Below are positions 1 through 5,083 of a stretch of 5,083 nt of DNA, in pieces. The DNA lies in the NCBI GenBank assembly GCA_903831545.1, contig CAIKYI010000336.1, positions 1 to 5,083 of the forward strand, given 5' to 3'. Every line of letters begins with the position of its first letter. Position 1 is the stretch's first letter. A model generated the notes under the pieces. That model was not told the origin of the DNA and made no database searches. It saw nothing but the letters and a program-made list of their open reading frames with translations. The stretch comes from an uncultured Methylobacter sp. (lineage in GTDB: Bacteria > Pseudomonadota > Gammaproteobacteria > Methylococcales > Methylomonadaceae). The position numbers and the translations under genes are program-made.

Positions 1-1545
1 CATGGCAATAATTTCAGTCGTTTTGCTGAAAAAAGCTGTTTCCAGTTGAACGATACCCATCCCAGTATTGCCATTGCCGAGCTGATGCGCTTGCTGATGG
101 ATATGCATGGCTTAACTTGGGATGAGGCTTGGCACATCACCAAAAATACCATGGCGTATACCAATCACACTTTGTTGCCTGAGGCTCTGGAAAAATGGCC
201 GGTCAAATTAATGCAACGGCTACTGCCAAGATTGATGGACATTATTTTTGAACTTAATGCCCAGTTTTTGACAGAAGTTTCAATGCATTGGCCAGCCGAT
301 AATGAACGCTTAAGCAGAATGTCGATTATTGAGGAAGGCGCAGAACAGCAGGTCAGAATGGCGCATCTGGCCATAGTCGGCAGTTTTTCGGTTAACGGCG
401 TTGCCCAATTACATTCCCAGTTATTACAACAAGGTTTATTCAGTGATTTTTATGCTTTATGGCCGCACAAGTTTAATAATAAAACCAATGGCGTAACCCC
501 AAGGCGCTGGTTAGCCGCCTGTAATCCCGAGTTGTCGAAGCTGATTACTGAAACAATAGGCGACGGTTGGATTACGGATTTGTCGCAGTTAAAAAAACTC
601 GAACCCTATGCAGAGGATATTAATTTCCGAAAACGCTGGCATGATATTAAGCAGGCGGCAAAGCAACGTTTGATCGACTATAAACGCAGTAAACATCCCA
701 CCGAATTGTTGATGAATGTTGATGCTTTGTTTGAGGTCCAGGTTAAACGTATTCATGAATACAAACGGCAAGTGCTCAATGTGTTGCATGTTATTTATCT
801 TTATAACTGCCTGAAAAAGGGTGACACGACCCGGGTGGCAAGGTGTGTATTAATCGGTGGCAAAGCAGCTCCTGGTTATCGCATGGCAAAAAACACCATT
901 AAACTGATCAATAATGTTTCCCAGGTAATCAATGCTGATCTGGAGATTGGCGATAAATTAACCTTGCTTTTTTTGCCGGATTATCGTGTTTCAGCGATGG
1001 AAAAAATATGCCCGGGGGCGGATTTATCCTTACAAATATCAACTGCCGGTAAGGAAGCGTCAGGCACCGGCAATATGAAGTTGATGATGAACGGGGCGAT
1101 TACCATTGGTACGCTGGATGGCGCCAACATTGAAATTCGCGAAGAAGTTGGCGATAGCAACTTTTTTCTGTTTGGCCTGACGGAACAAGAGGTTGAGGCA
1201 AGGAGAGAACATTATGATCCCTGCGCTATCATTGATCAGGATCAGGATTTGCAACAGGTTATGCACCTTTTGGAGTCCGGGCATTTTAACCAGTTTGAGC
1301 CGGGTATCTTTGATGAGTTGATTAGTTCTTTAAAAAGTCCGCATGATCCCTGGATGACGATCGCTGATTTTAGAAGTTTTGTGGATGCCCAAAAACGTGT
1401 TGAAGATGCTTTTAAAGACAAGGATCATTGGACGAAAATGAGTATTTTAAATTGTGCCAACAGCGGTAAGTTTTCGACTGACAGAACAATCAGTGAATAC
1501 AATCAGGACATTTGGAAACTGAAACCACAACCAATGAAAAAATAA
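1..1545 (+). CDS. glgP: Glycogen/starch/alpha-glucan phosphorylase, C-terminal part (5' end outside window)
   Basis: This enzyme cleaves alpha-1,4-glucan ends with inorganic phosphate, releasing glucose-1-phosphate, in the cytoplasm; it uses pyridoxal phosphate (PLP). The frame is open from base 1, giving 514 residues of an enzyme usually about 810-840 long, so roughly 300 N-terminal residues are missing. The TTG at 46 lies inside the conserved QLNDTHP motif and is not the real start. Visible landmarks, counted from base 1: QLNDTHP (15-21), AYTNHT with the active-site His at 56, TNGVTPRRW, VKRIHEYKRQ (248-257), GKAAPGY, and EASGTGNMK, whose Lys360 (bases 1078-1080) is the PLP Schiff-base lysine, followed by GTLDGAN. 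All key residues I can check are intact and the C-terminus is normal. The gene ends in TAA. No other glg gene is visible beside it. glgP versus malP cannot be decided from sequence alone. Confidence 0.96.
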   Translation, partial: HGNNFSRFAEKSCFQLNDTHPSIAIAELMRLLMDMHGLTWDEAWHITKNTMAYTNHTLLPEALEKWPVKLMQRLLPRLMDIIFELNAQFLTEVSMHWPADNERLSRMSIIEEGAEQQVRMAHLAIVGSFSVNGVAQLHSQLLQQGLFSDFYALWPHKFNNKTNGVTPRRWLAACNPELSKLITETIGDGWITDLSQLKKLEPYAEDINFRKRWHDIKQAAKQRLIDYKRSKHPTELLMNVDALFEVQVKRIHEYKRQVLNVLHVIYLYNCLKKGDTTRVARCVLIGGKAAPGYRMAKNTIKLINNVSQVINADLEIGDKLTLLFLPDYRVSAMEKICPGADLSLQISTAGKEASGTGNMKLMMNGAITIGTLDGANIEIREEVGDSNFFLFGLTEQEVEARREHYDPCAIIDQDQDLQQVMHLLESGHFNQFEPGIFDELISSLKSPHDPWMTIADFRSFVDAQKRVEDAFKDKDHWTKMSILNCANSGKFSTDRTISEYNQDIWKLKPQPMKK

Positions 1546-1603
1546 GCATTGGAAACGTGGATTTGTAATTTGTGGATTACAATTGGGCAATGAGTTTTTT
1601 TCT

Positions 1604-1609
1604 TATAAT
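1604..1609 (+). promoter_or_regulatory. Candidate sigma70 -10 element (TATAAT) for phoU
   Basis: A perfect TATAAT hexamer sits in the gap between glgP and phoU, about 160 bp before the phoU ATG. The best -35 I can find is TTGGGC at 1583-1588, with a short 15-bp spacer, so the -35 is weak. A second, poorer -10-like hexamer, GATAAT, lies at 1635-1640. If 1604-1609 is used, transcription would start near 1616 and the phoU mRNA would have a leader of about 155 nt that contains the hairpin at 1652-1698. In an AT-rich gap a chance TATAAT is quite possible. Confidence 0.4.
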
Positions 1610-1651
1610 CGCTCTTTGTTGTAGTTTTTAATGAGATAATGCAACTTAAAA

Positions 1652-1698
1652 GGGTAGAAAGTGAAGCCTGTTACGAATACAGGTTTTACCCACTACCC
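1652..1698 (+). other. Long imperfect hairpin in the glgP-phoU gap (leader structure or terminator)
   Basis: GGGTAG (1652-1657) pairs with CTACCC (1693-1698). After a 3x3 internal loop, bases 1661-1671 pair with 1679-1689 over 11 positions, two of them G-U, closing on a 7-base loop, TACGAAT. That makes 17 base pairs in 47 bases. Four A residues precede it (1648-1651), and five T residues follow at 1704-1708, five bases after the stem. It could be a rho-independent terminator for glgP, although the T run is not directly adjacent, or a structured part of the phoU leader. I do not recognise it as a known riboswitch. The structure is seen directly; its role is inferred. Confidence 0.55.
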
Positions 1699-1760
1699 GA
1701 AAATTTTTATAAAAACCAACTATTAAACGACCAGTCGGGACGAATTAATTTATGAAGTAC

Positions 1761-1764
1761 AGGA
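1761..1764 (+). promoter_or_regulatory. Shine-Dalgarno site of phoU
   Basis: AGGA lies seven bases before the ATG at 1772, a normal distance, and supports that start. The resulting N-terminus, with HISGQFNKELE, aligns well with E. coli PhoU. The site lies inside a six-codon ORF (1752-1772) whose TAA shares its last base with the phoU ATG. Confidence 0.65.
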
Positions 1765-1771
1765 ACAACTA

Positions 1772-2500
1772 ATGGACAACAGCAAAATAGGCCATCACAT
1801 TTCAGGTCAGTTTAATAAAGAACTTGAAGACGTAAGAAATAAAGTTTTAACCATGGGGGGACTGGTCGAGCATCAGATAAAACTGGCCGTTACGGCACTG
1901 ACCACCGGCGATGTCGAAGTTGCCGAGATAGCCATTAAACTGGCTAATCAGGTAGATGATCTGGAAGTTGAAATTGATAAGGAATGCATGCAAATCCTGG
2001 CTATGAGGCAACCGGCAGCCTTTGATTTAAGATTATTAGTTACGGTGATCAAGATTATTAATGAACTTGAAGGTATCGGTGATCTTTCAGAGCGTGTCGC
2101 AAAAATTGCCATACAATTGTCGAGTCATAAGTCCGGCAAGCAAGATCAATTTTATGAGCTGGAGCACATGGCTAATCTGGTTCAGGGCATGTTACATGAT
2201 GCCTTGGATATCTTTGCCAGGATGGATCTACAGGATGTTGCTTCAATAACCGGGCTGGATAAAAATGTTGATCGTGAATACGGTAGTATTATCAGGCAGT
2301 TAAGTCTTAAGATGATGGAGAATCCTAAGAATATTAACAGGATGTTAGACGTAATATCGCTTGCCCGTTCAGTAGAAAGGATTGGCGATCTTGCCTGTAA
2401 TATTTGCCAACATCTGGTTTACATGTTCAAGGGCGATGATGTACGTCATTTGACCCAATCGGAACTGGAAGAAAAATTAAACATCAAAAATTCGGATTAG
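1772..2500 (+). CDS. phoU: Phosphate signalling / transport accessory protein PhoU
   Basis: PhoU is a cytoplasmic all-helical protein that links the PstSCAB phosphate transporter to the PhoR sensor kinase and keeps the Pho regulon off when phosphate is plentiful. The 242-residue product matches the length of E. coli PhoU (about 241) and shows its two repeated three-helix PhoU domains. Each carries the conserved metal-binding signature: ELEGIGD (98-104) in the first half and SVERIGD (200-206) in the second. Other family marks are HISGQFN (9-15), RQPAAFDLR (79-87), MLHDALDIFARMD (140-152) and the C-terminal KGDDVRH (220-226). The start is supported by AGGA seven bases upstream. In E. coli phoU closes the pst operon, but here the upstream neighbour is glgP and no pst gene is visible, so it is either a stand-alone copy or a second paralogue. 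No full Pho box was found in front of it. Confidence 0.96.
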   Translation: MDNSKIGHHISGQFNKELEDVRNKVLTMGGLVEHQIKLAVTALTTGDVEVAEIAIKLANQVDDLEVEIDKECMQILAMRQPAAFDLRLLVTVIKIINELEGIGDLSERVAKIAIQLSSHKSGKQDQFYELEHMANLVQGMLHDALDIFARMDLQDVASITGLDKNVDREYGSIIRQLSLKMMENPKNINRMLDVISLARSVERIGDLACNICQHLVYMFKGDDVRHLTQSELEEKLNIKNSD

Positions 2501-2624
2501 GGCTGTTGCCAGTAAACGGGACTGAAGTTTGGTCAAGCAAAAAAACTGCCTAAAGTGAAGTTTCCCTTAGCCTGTGCAAAAATCGGTTTGGGGTACATGA
2601 ACTTTTAAAAAACACGAATAATAG
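2501..2624 (+). other. phoU-porin intergenic gap, no convincing signal
   Basis: The 124 bp between phoU and the porin show no strong hairpin with a T run, no well-spaced -35/-10 pair and no Pho box. The octamer TGAAGTTT occurs twice (2523-2530 and 2556-2563), 33 bp apart, which may be chance. The porin could be read through from phoU or have a promoter that I cannot recognise. No clear Shine-Dalgarno precedes the porin ATG. Confidence 0.4.
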
Positions 2625-4064
2625 ATGAGCATTTTAAAAATTTTGTCGTTGTGTGTTTCAATTTATGCCACAACTGCCCAGGCAGAAAACTATCCTGATT
2701 TAGAGGACGAGTTTTCGCTAATGGCAACTTTATCGGATCATGACTGGCATGATTTAAAAGACGAGCGCTGGAATGTCTATTCGCAAGGTACCTATATTTC
2801 GAGTTTTAAATCAGCTTTTCCTGCCGCTTACACTAATTTGAATGGAACGCCCAATTCATTGTCGCCAAAAAGTGAACATGGATTTACGGCAACATTTACC
2901 AGTTATGTCGGGCTTAAATTATGGCAAGGCGGAGAAGTTTATGCGGCACCGGAAATGGTTTCCGAATTACCGCTTTCTGGCTTGAAAGGCATTAGTGGTG
3001 CCATTCAGAATTTTGAGTTGCAAAAAAATGGATCGGAAAGTTCTACCTGGTATCTGTCTAGATTAATTTACAGACAAACCTTATCCCTCGGTGGTTCCGT
3101 CAGCGAGGTTAAATCCGGTCCCATGCAATTAGGTGGAACTGTTGACAGTCGCCGGTTTATCTTTACCGGGGGTACTTTTAGCATTCTCGATATTTTTGAT
3201 AAAAATAGCTATGCCGGTGATCTGCGTCGTCAATTTACCAATATGGCATTTTTAAGTAATGCGGCCTATGACTTTGCAGCCGATGCCCGAGGCTATACGA
3301 CAGGTTTTGCAGGTGAAATTTATTTTGATGATTGGGCTTTTCGTTTTGCCCGAATTGCAGGTCCAATAAACCCTAATGATTTGGAAAAAGAATTTAATAT
3401 ACTTAAATATTATGGCGATCAGGTAGAACTTGAACATAAACATCAGATTAAAGGCCAGTCGGGAGCGGTGAAGCTTTTAGGTTTTAGAAATCGTCAAAGA
3501 TCGGGAAGTTTTAATGAGGCTATTGAAGCATTCAAGGCTGATCCCAATAAAAATGCAACGACCTGTACCGGTTATAATTACGATTCTGCCAATACCAATG
3601 CACCAGACCTTTGTTGGGCTAGAAAACCAAACATAAAAGTCGGAGCTGGCATCAATATAGAACAAGGCATCATGGACGATTTGGGCGTTTTTTTCCGGGG
3701 CATGTATTCCGATGGCGATACCGAAGTGTATTCTTATGTTCCTGCTGACCGTTCCATATCGGTTGGCGCTTCAATGAAAGGGTTACGCTGGGGGCGCTTA
3801 AAAGATAGCATAGGACTTGGCTATGCACAGAGCTGGATTTCAACGCAGCATGTAGCTTATCTGAATATGGGGGGCATTGACGGGTTTATCGGCGATGGCA
3901 AAATCAATTACCAACCCGAACAGGTGGTTGATCTCTATTACCAATGTCATGTGCTTAGTTCGACCTGGGTAACGCTGGATTATCAGCATTTAGCCAATCC
4001 AGCCTACAATGCAGATCGGGGTCCTTTGGATATCTATAACGCAAGAATCCATTTCGAGTTTTAA
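2625..4064 (+). CDS. Carbohydrate-selective outer-membrane porin, OprB family
   Basis: The predicted 479-residue protein is an outer-membrane beta-barrel of the OprB family, whose characterised members let glucose and related sugars diffuse into the periplasm. A signal peptide is clear: Lys5, a hydrophobic stretch and a cleavage site after AQA (residue 20). The mature start is acidic (YPDLEDEF), leading into HDLKDERWNVYSQ (42-54), where the barrel begins. Family landmarks are LWQGGEVYAAPE (99-110), FTGGTFSILDIFD (180-192), AYDFAADARGYT (214-225), VKLLGFRNR (282-290), DDLGVFFRGM (351-360), and LDYQHLANPAYNADRGP (451-467). It ends in HFEF, with the terminal Phe typical of proteins inserted by the BAM machinery. 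A TAG stop lies directly before the ATG, so no longer start is possible. Residues around 302-332 form a polar insert with two cysteines (314, 330), possibly an extracellular loop. Substrate cannot be told from sequence. Confidence 0.92.
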   Translation: MSILKILSLCVSIYATTAQAENYPDLEDEFSLMATLSDHDWHDLKDERWNVYSQGTYISSFKSAFPAAYTNLNGTPNSLSPKSEHGFTATFTSYVGLKLWQGGEVYAAPEMVSELPLSGLKGISGAIQNFELQKNGSESSTWYLSRLIYRQTLSLGGSVSEVKSGPMQLGGTVDSRRFIFTGGTFSILDIFDKNSYAGDLRRQFTNMAFLSNAAYDFAADARGYTTGFAGEIYFDDWAFRFARIAGPINPNDLEKEFNILKYYGDQVELEHKHQIKGQSGAVKLLGFRNRQRSGSFNEAIEAFKADPNKNATTCTGYNYDSANTNAPDLCWARKPNIKVGAGINIEQGIMDDLGVFFRGMYSDGDTEVYSYVPADRSISVGASMKGLRWGRLKDSIGLGYAQSWISTQHVAYLNMGGIDGFIGDGKINYQPEQVVDLYYQCHVLSSTWVTLDYQHLANPAYNADRGPLDIYNARIHFEF

Positions 4065-4168
4065 CACGGCTAACAAGTCCCTTTTTCCGCTAATCGATAG
4101 CTGTTAAATTGTCATCATTCATAGTCTCATTATCAATGATTAAGTTATTTAAATCCCGGCTAATTTTA

Positions 4169-4186
4169 TTGTAACAAAGCTGTCAT
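4169..4186 (+). promoter_or_regulatory. Pho box (predicted PhoB binding site)
   Basis: TTGTAAC (4169-4175) and CTGTCAT (4180-4186) form a direct repeat with an 11-bp period, separated by AAAG. This agrees with the E. coli Pho box consensus (CTGTCAT, A/T-rich 4-mer, CTGTCAC/T) at 14 of 18 positions, and the second half-site is perfect. It ends 10 bp before a -10-like TATACT, the spacing seen at PhoB-activated promoters such as phoA, where PhoB replaces a -35. There is no good sigma70 -35. It faces the acetyltransferase/hydrolase gene at 4209. PhoB control is inferred; binding has not been shown. Confidence 0.72.
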
Positions 4187-4196
4187 ATTACAAAGT

Positions 4197-4202
4197 TATA
4201 CT
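4197..4202 (+). promoter_or_regulatory. -10 element (TATACT) of the Pho-box promoter
   Basis: TATACT matches the TATAAT consensus at five of six bases and lies 10 bp after the Pho box. Transcription would start about seven bases downstream, at 4208-4210, that is on or beside the ATG at 4209. The mRNA would therefore be leaderless or nearly so, in keeping with the absence of any Shine-Dalgarno before this gene. Confidence 0.6.
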
Positions 4203-4208
4203 TAAATC

Positions 4209-4778
4209 ATGATGAAAAAAATCAGAATTGAAAAACATAAACTGCTGCTTCGGCATCTTACCCTTGATGACTACGATAATATTGCAGTCTTAATGGAGAG
4301 CGTTTATGGTAATTTGGGTGGCGCCTGGAAGAAAGACCAGTATGAGTCTCAGGTAACGCGCTTTGCTCAAGGTCAGATAGCCATTGAAGATAACGGCAAG
4401 TTAGTGGCTGCCGCTTTAAGCATGATCGTTGATTATAATCGCTTTGGCGATGTTCATACTTATGCCCAGATTACCGGCGATGGCTATCTGACTCATCATG
4501 ATCCGTTGGGGGATACCTTGTATGGTATCGACATTTTTGTTCATCCCGAATACCGTGGCTTGCGTTTAGGTCGACGCTTGTATGACGCGCGTAAAGAGCT
4601 CTGCCGAAATCTGAATTTGCGTCGTTTTATTGCTGGCGGACGGATTCCCGGTTATGCCAAATATGCCGATACCTATACACCGGTGCGTTACATTGAGGAA
4701 GTTAAAAATCGGGAGATATATTTGATCCGGTATTGTCGTTTCAACTGCTTAACGGTTTCCATGTACGCAAGGTATTGA
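4209..4778 (+). CDS. GNAT acetyltransferase domain of a frameshifted GNAT/carbon-nitrogen hydrolase fusion
   Basis: This is the N-terminal half of a bifunctional-type protein: a GNAT (RimI-like) acetyl-CoA-dependent acyltransferase domain joined to a nitrilase-superfamily amidase domain, as in class 12 nitrilases. The substrate is unknown. Start: ATG at 4209 or 4212; the residues that follow, KKIRIEKHKLLLRHLTLDDY, are as I recall the family start. The acetyl-CoA-binding core is GIDIFVHPEYRGLRLGRRL, with R/Q-x-x-G-x-G/A-like RGLRLG at 116-121; GGRIPGY follows. After about residue 171 (REIY) the reading turns into unrelated sequence and stops at 4778, while the expected continuation (DPVLSFQL) is in another frame from 4724. 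An extra AT in ATATAT (4716-4721) explains this: removing two bases gives REIFDPVLSFQL. It may be a true mutation or a sequence error. Expression is predicted to be PhoB-controlled. Confidence 0.85.
   Translation: MMKKIRIEKHKLLLRHLTLDDYDNIAVLMESVYGNLGGAWKKDQYESQVTRFAQGQIAIEDNGKLVAAALSMIVDYNRFGDVHTYAQITGDGYLTHHDPLGDTLYGIDIFVHPEYRGLRLGRRLYDARKELCRNLNLRRFIAGGRIPGYAKYADTYTPVRYIEEVKNREIYLIRYCRFNCLTVSMYARY
4716..4723 (+). other. Frameshift site (ATATATTT) in the GNAT/hydrolase fusion gene
   Basis: Upstream codons are in the 4209 frame up to about 4720, while matching protein continues from GAT at 4724 in a frame shifted by two bases. Loss of one AT unit, or gain of one base, restores a single open frame to the window end. 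The simplest reading is an added AT in a short dinucleotide run: the restored peptide REIFDPVLSFQL fits the family. Replication slippage, an assembly error or, less likely, programmed shifting could cause it. Confidence 0.75.
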
Positions 4779-5083
4779 CCGGCTATCTTCCGGTAGATGC
4801 CGACTCGCATGGTTTTGCGACGCTTCTGGAATGGGTAAATCTGGATTATGTTGAAAAATTACCGTCCATTGGCAGCCCTAAAAACATTATTCGATTGGGT
4901 GTTGTGCAATGGCAGATGCGTACCTTGACCAGCGTCGAAGAGTTGCTAAAACATGCCGAGTTTTTTATTGATGCGGTATCCGGTTACCAGTCTGATTTTG
5001 TGCTGTTTCCGGAGTATATGAGTGCGCCGCTGATGGGCTTGTTTAACGACAAGAATCCTCCCGACGCCATTCGTGCCTTGGCC
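4724..5083 (+). CDS. Carbon-nitrogen hydrolase (nitrilase superfamily) domain, continuation of the fusion after the frameshift, 3' end outside window
   Basis: From GAT at 4724 the frame is open to the last base, 120 codons with no stop, and begins DPVLSFQLLNGFHVRKVL. The linker continues through LTGYLPVDADSHGFATLLEW, after which the hydrolase fold starts near 4889 with IRLGVVQWQM, the first strand typical of the superfamily. DFVLFPEYM contains the first residue of the Glu-Lys-Cys catalytic triad, Glu at 5012-5014. The Lys and Cys would lie beyond the window. Superfamily members hydrolyse or transfer non-peptide amide and nitrile carbon-nitrogen bonds; this subgroup (RimI-linked, class 12) is uncharacterised as far as I know. 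No start codon or ribosome site fits a separate gene here, and a stop closes this frame at 4703-4705, so it is the second half of the gene at 4209, not an independent gene. Confidence 0.82.

Noticed and set aside
165..1284. Minus-strand ORFs within glgP (165-374, 589-789, 1060-1284)
   Set aside because: They lie opposite a strongly conserved coding frame and show no recognisable motif, so they are shadows.
1563..1601. TTGTAAT/ATTACAA inverted repeat followed by a 7-T run, as a glgP terminator
   Set aside because: The stem is only 7 bp and AT-rich, and the T run begins 12 bases after it, so it is too weak to call.
1668..1674. CTGTTAC resembling a Pho half-site before phoU
   Set aside because: There is no second half-site 11 bp away on either side, and the bases belong to the hairpin stem.
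2061..2249. Second + strand ORF inside phoU
   Set aside because: It is out of frame within a clear PhoU coding sequence, with no family resemblance.
2523..2563. Direct repeat TGAAGTTT, 33 bp apart
   Set aside because: An 8-base repeat in AT-rich intergenic DNA is readily expected by chance, and no third copy or promoter context supports an operator.
3252..3665. Minus-strand ORFs opposite the porin
   Set aside because: They are shadows of the porin frame, without motifs or ribosome sites.
4101..4115. CTGTTAA and TTGTCAT, considered as another Pho box
   Set aside because: The two half-sites are 8 bp apart instead of 11, so they do not form a PhoB repeat.
4114..4140. ATCATT/AATGAT inverted repeat, considered as a Fur box or terminator
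   Set aside because: It has a 15-base loop and no T run, and the flanks do not fit the Fur 7-1-7 pattern.

Overview
The window reads as chromosomal DNA of a moderately AT-rich Gram-negative gammaproteobacterium. An OprB-type outer-membrane porin requires an outer membrane, and PhoU and glycogen phosphorylase both resemble the enterobacterial proteins along their length. A methanotroph of the Methylococcales type would fit the mix, but that is a guess from family resemblance and was not tested. All genes lie on the + strand and no mobile element, tRNA, rRNA or CRISPR array is visible.

Layout. Positions 1-1545 hold the C-terminal 514 residues of a glycogen/starch/alpha-glucan phosphorylase whose start lies before the window. 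A 226-bp gap follows, with a TATAAT-type promoter element and a long imperfect hairpin. Positions 1772-2500 hold a full-length phoU. A 124-bp gap with no convincing signal leads to a 479-residue carbohydrate-selective porin (OprB family) at 2625-4064. A 144-bp gap then carries a good Pho box (4169-4186) and a correctly spaced -10 (4197-4202). The last gene, from 4209 to beyond the window end, encodes a GNAT acetyltransferase fused to a carbon-nitrogen hydrolase (nitrilase superfamily). Its reading frame is broken near 4716-4723 by an apparent extra AT unit.

How the genes relate. The gaps suggest separate transcription units more than one operon. Two items point to phosphate: phoU, standing apart from any visible pst transporter genes, and the Pho box before the acetyltransferase-hydrolase gene. 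Glycogen phosphorylase releases glucose-1-phosphate using inorganic phosphate and the porin admits small sugars, so a carbon-storage/phosphate link can be imagined, but the sequence does not prove it.

Most worth a second look: the predicted PhoB control of an uncharacterised fusion enzyme, with a promoter that would give a leaderless or nearly leaderless mRNA; the frameshift in that gene; and the structured leader before phoU. No wholly new system was identified.
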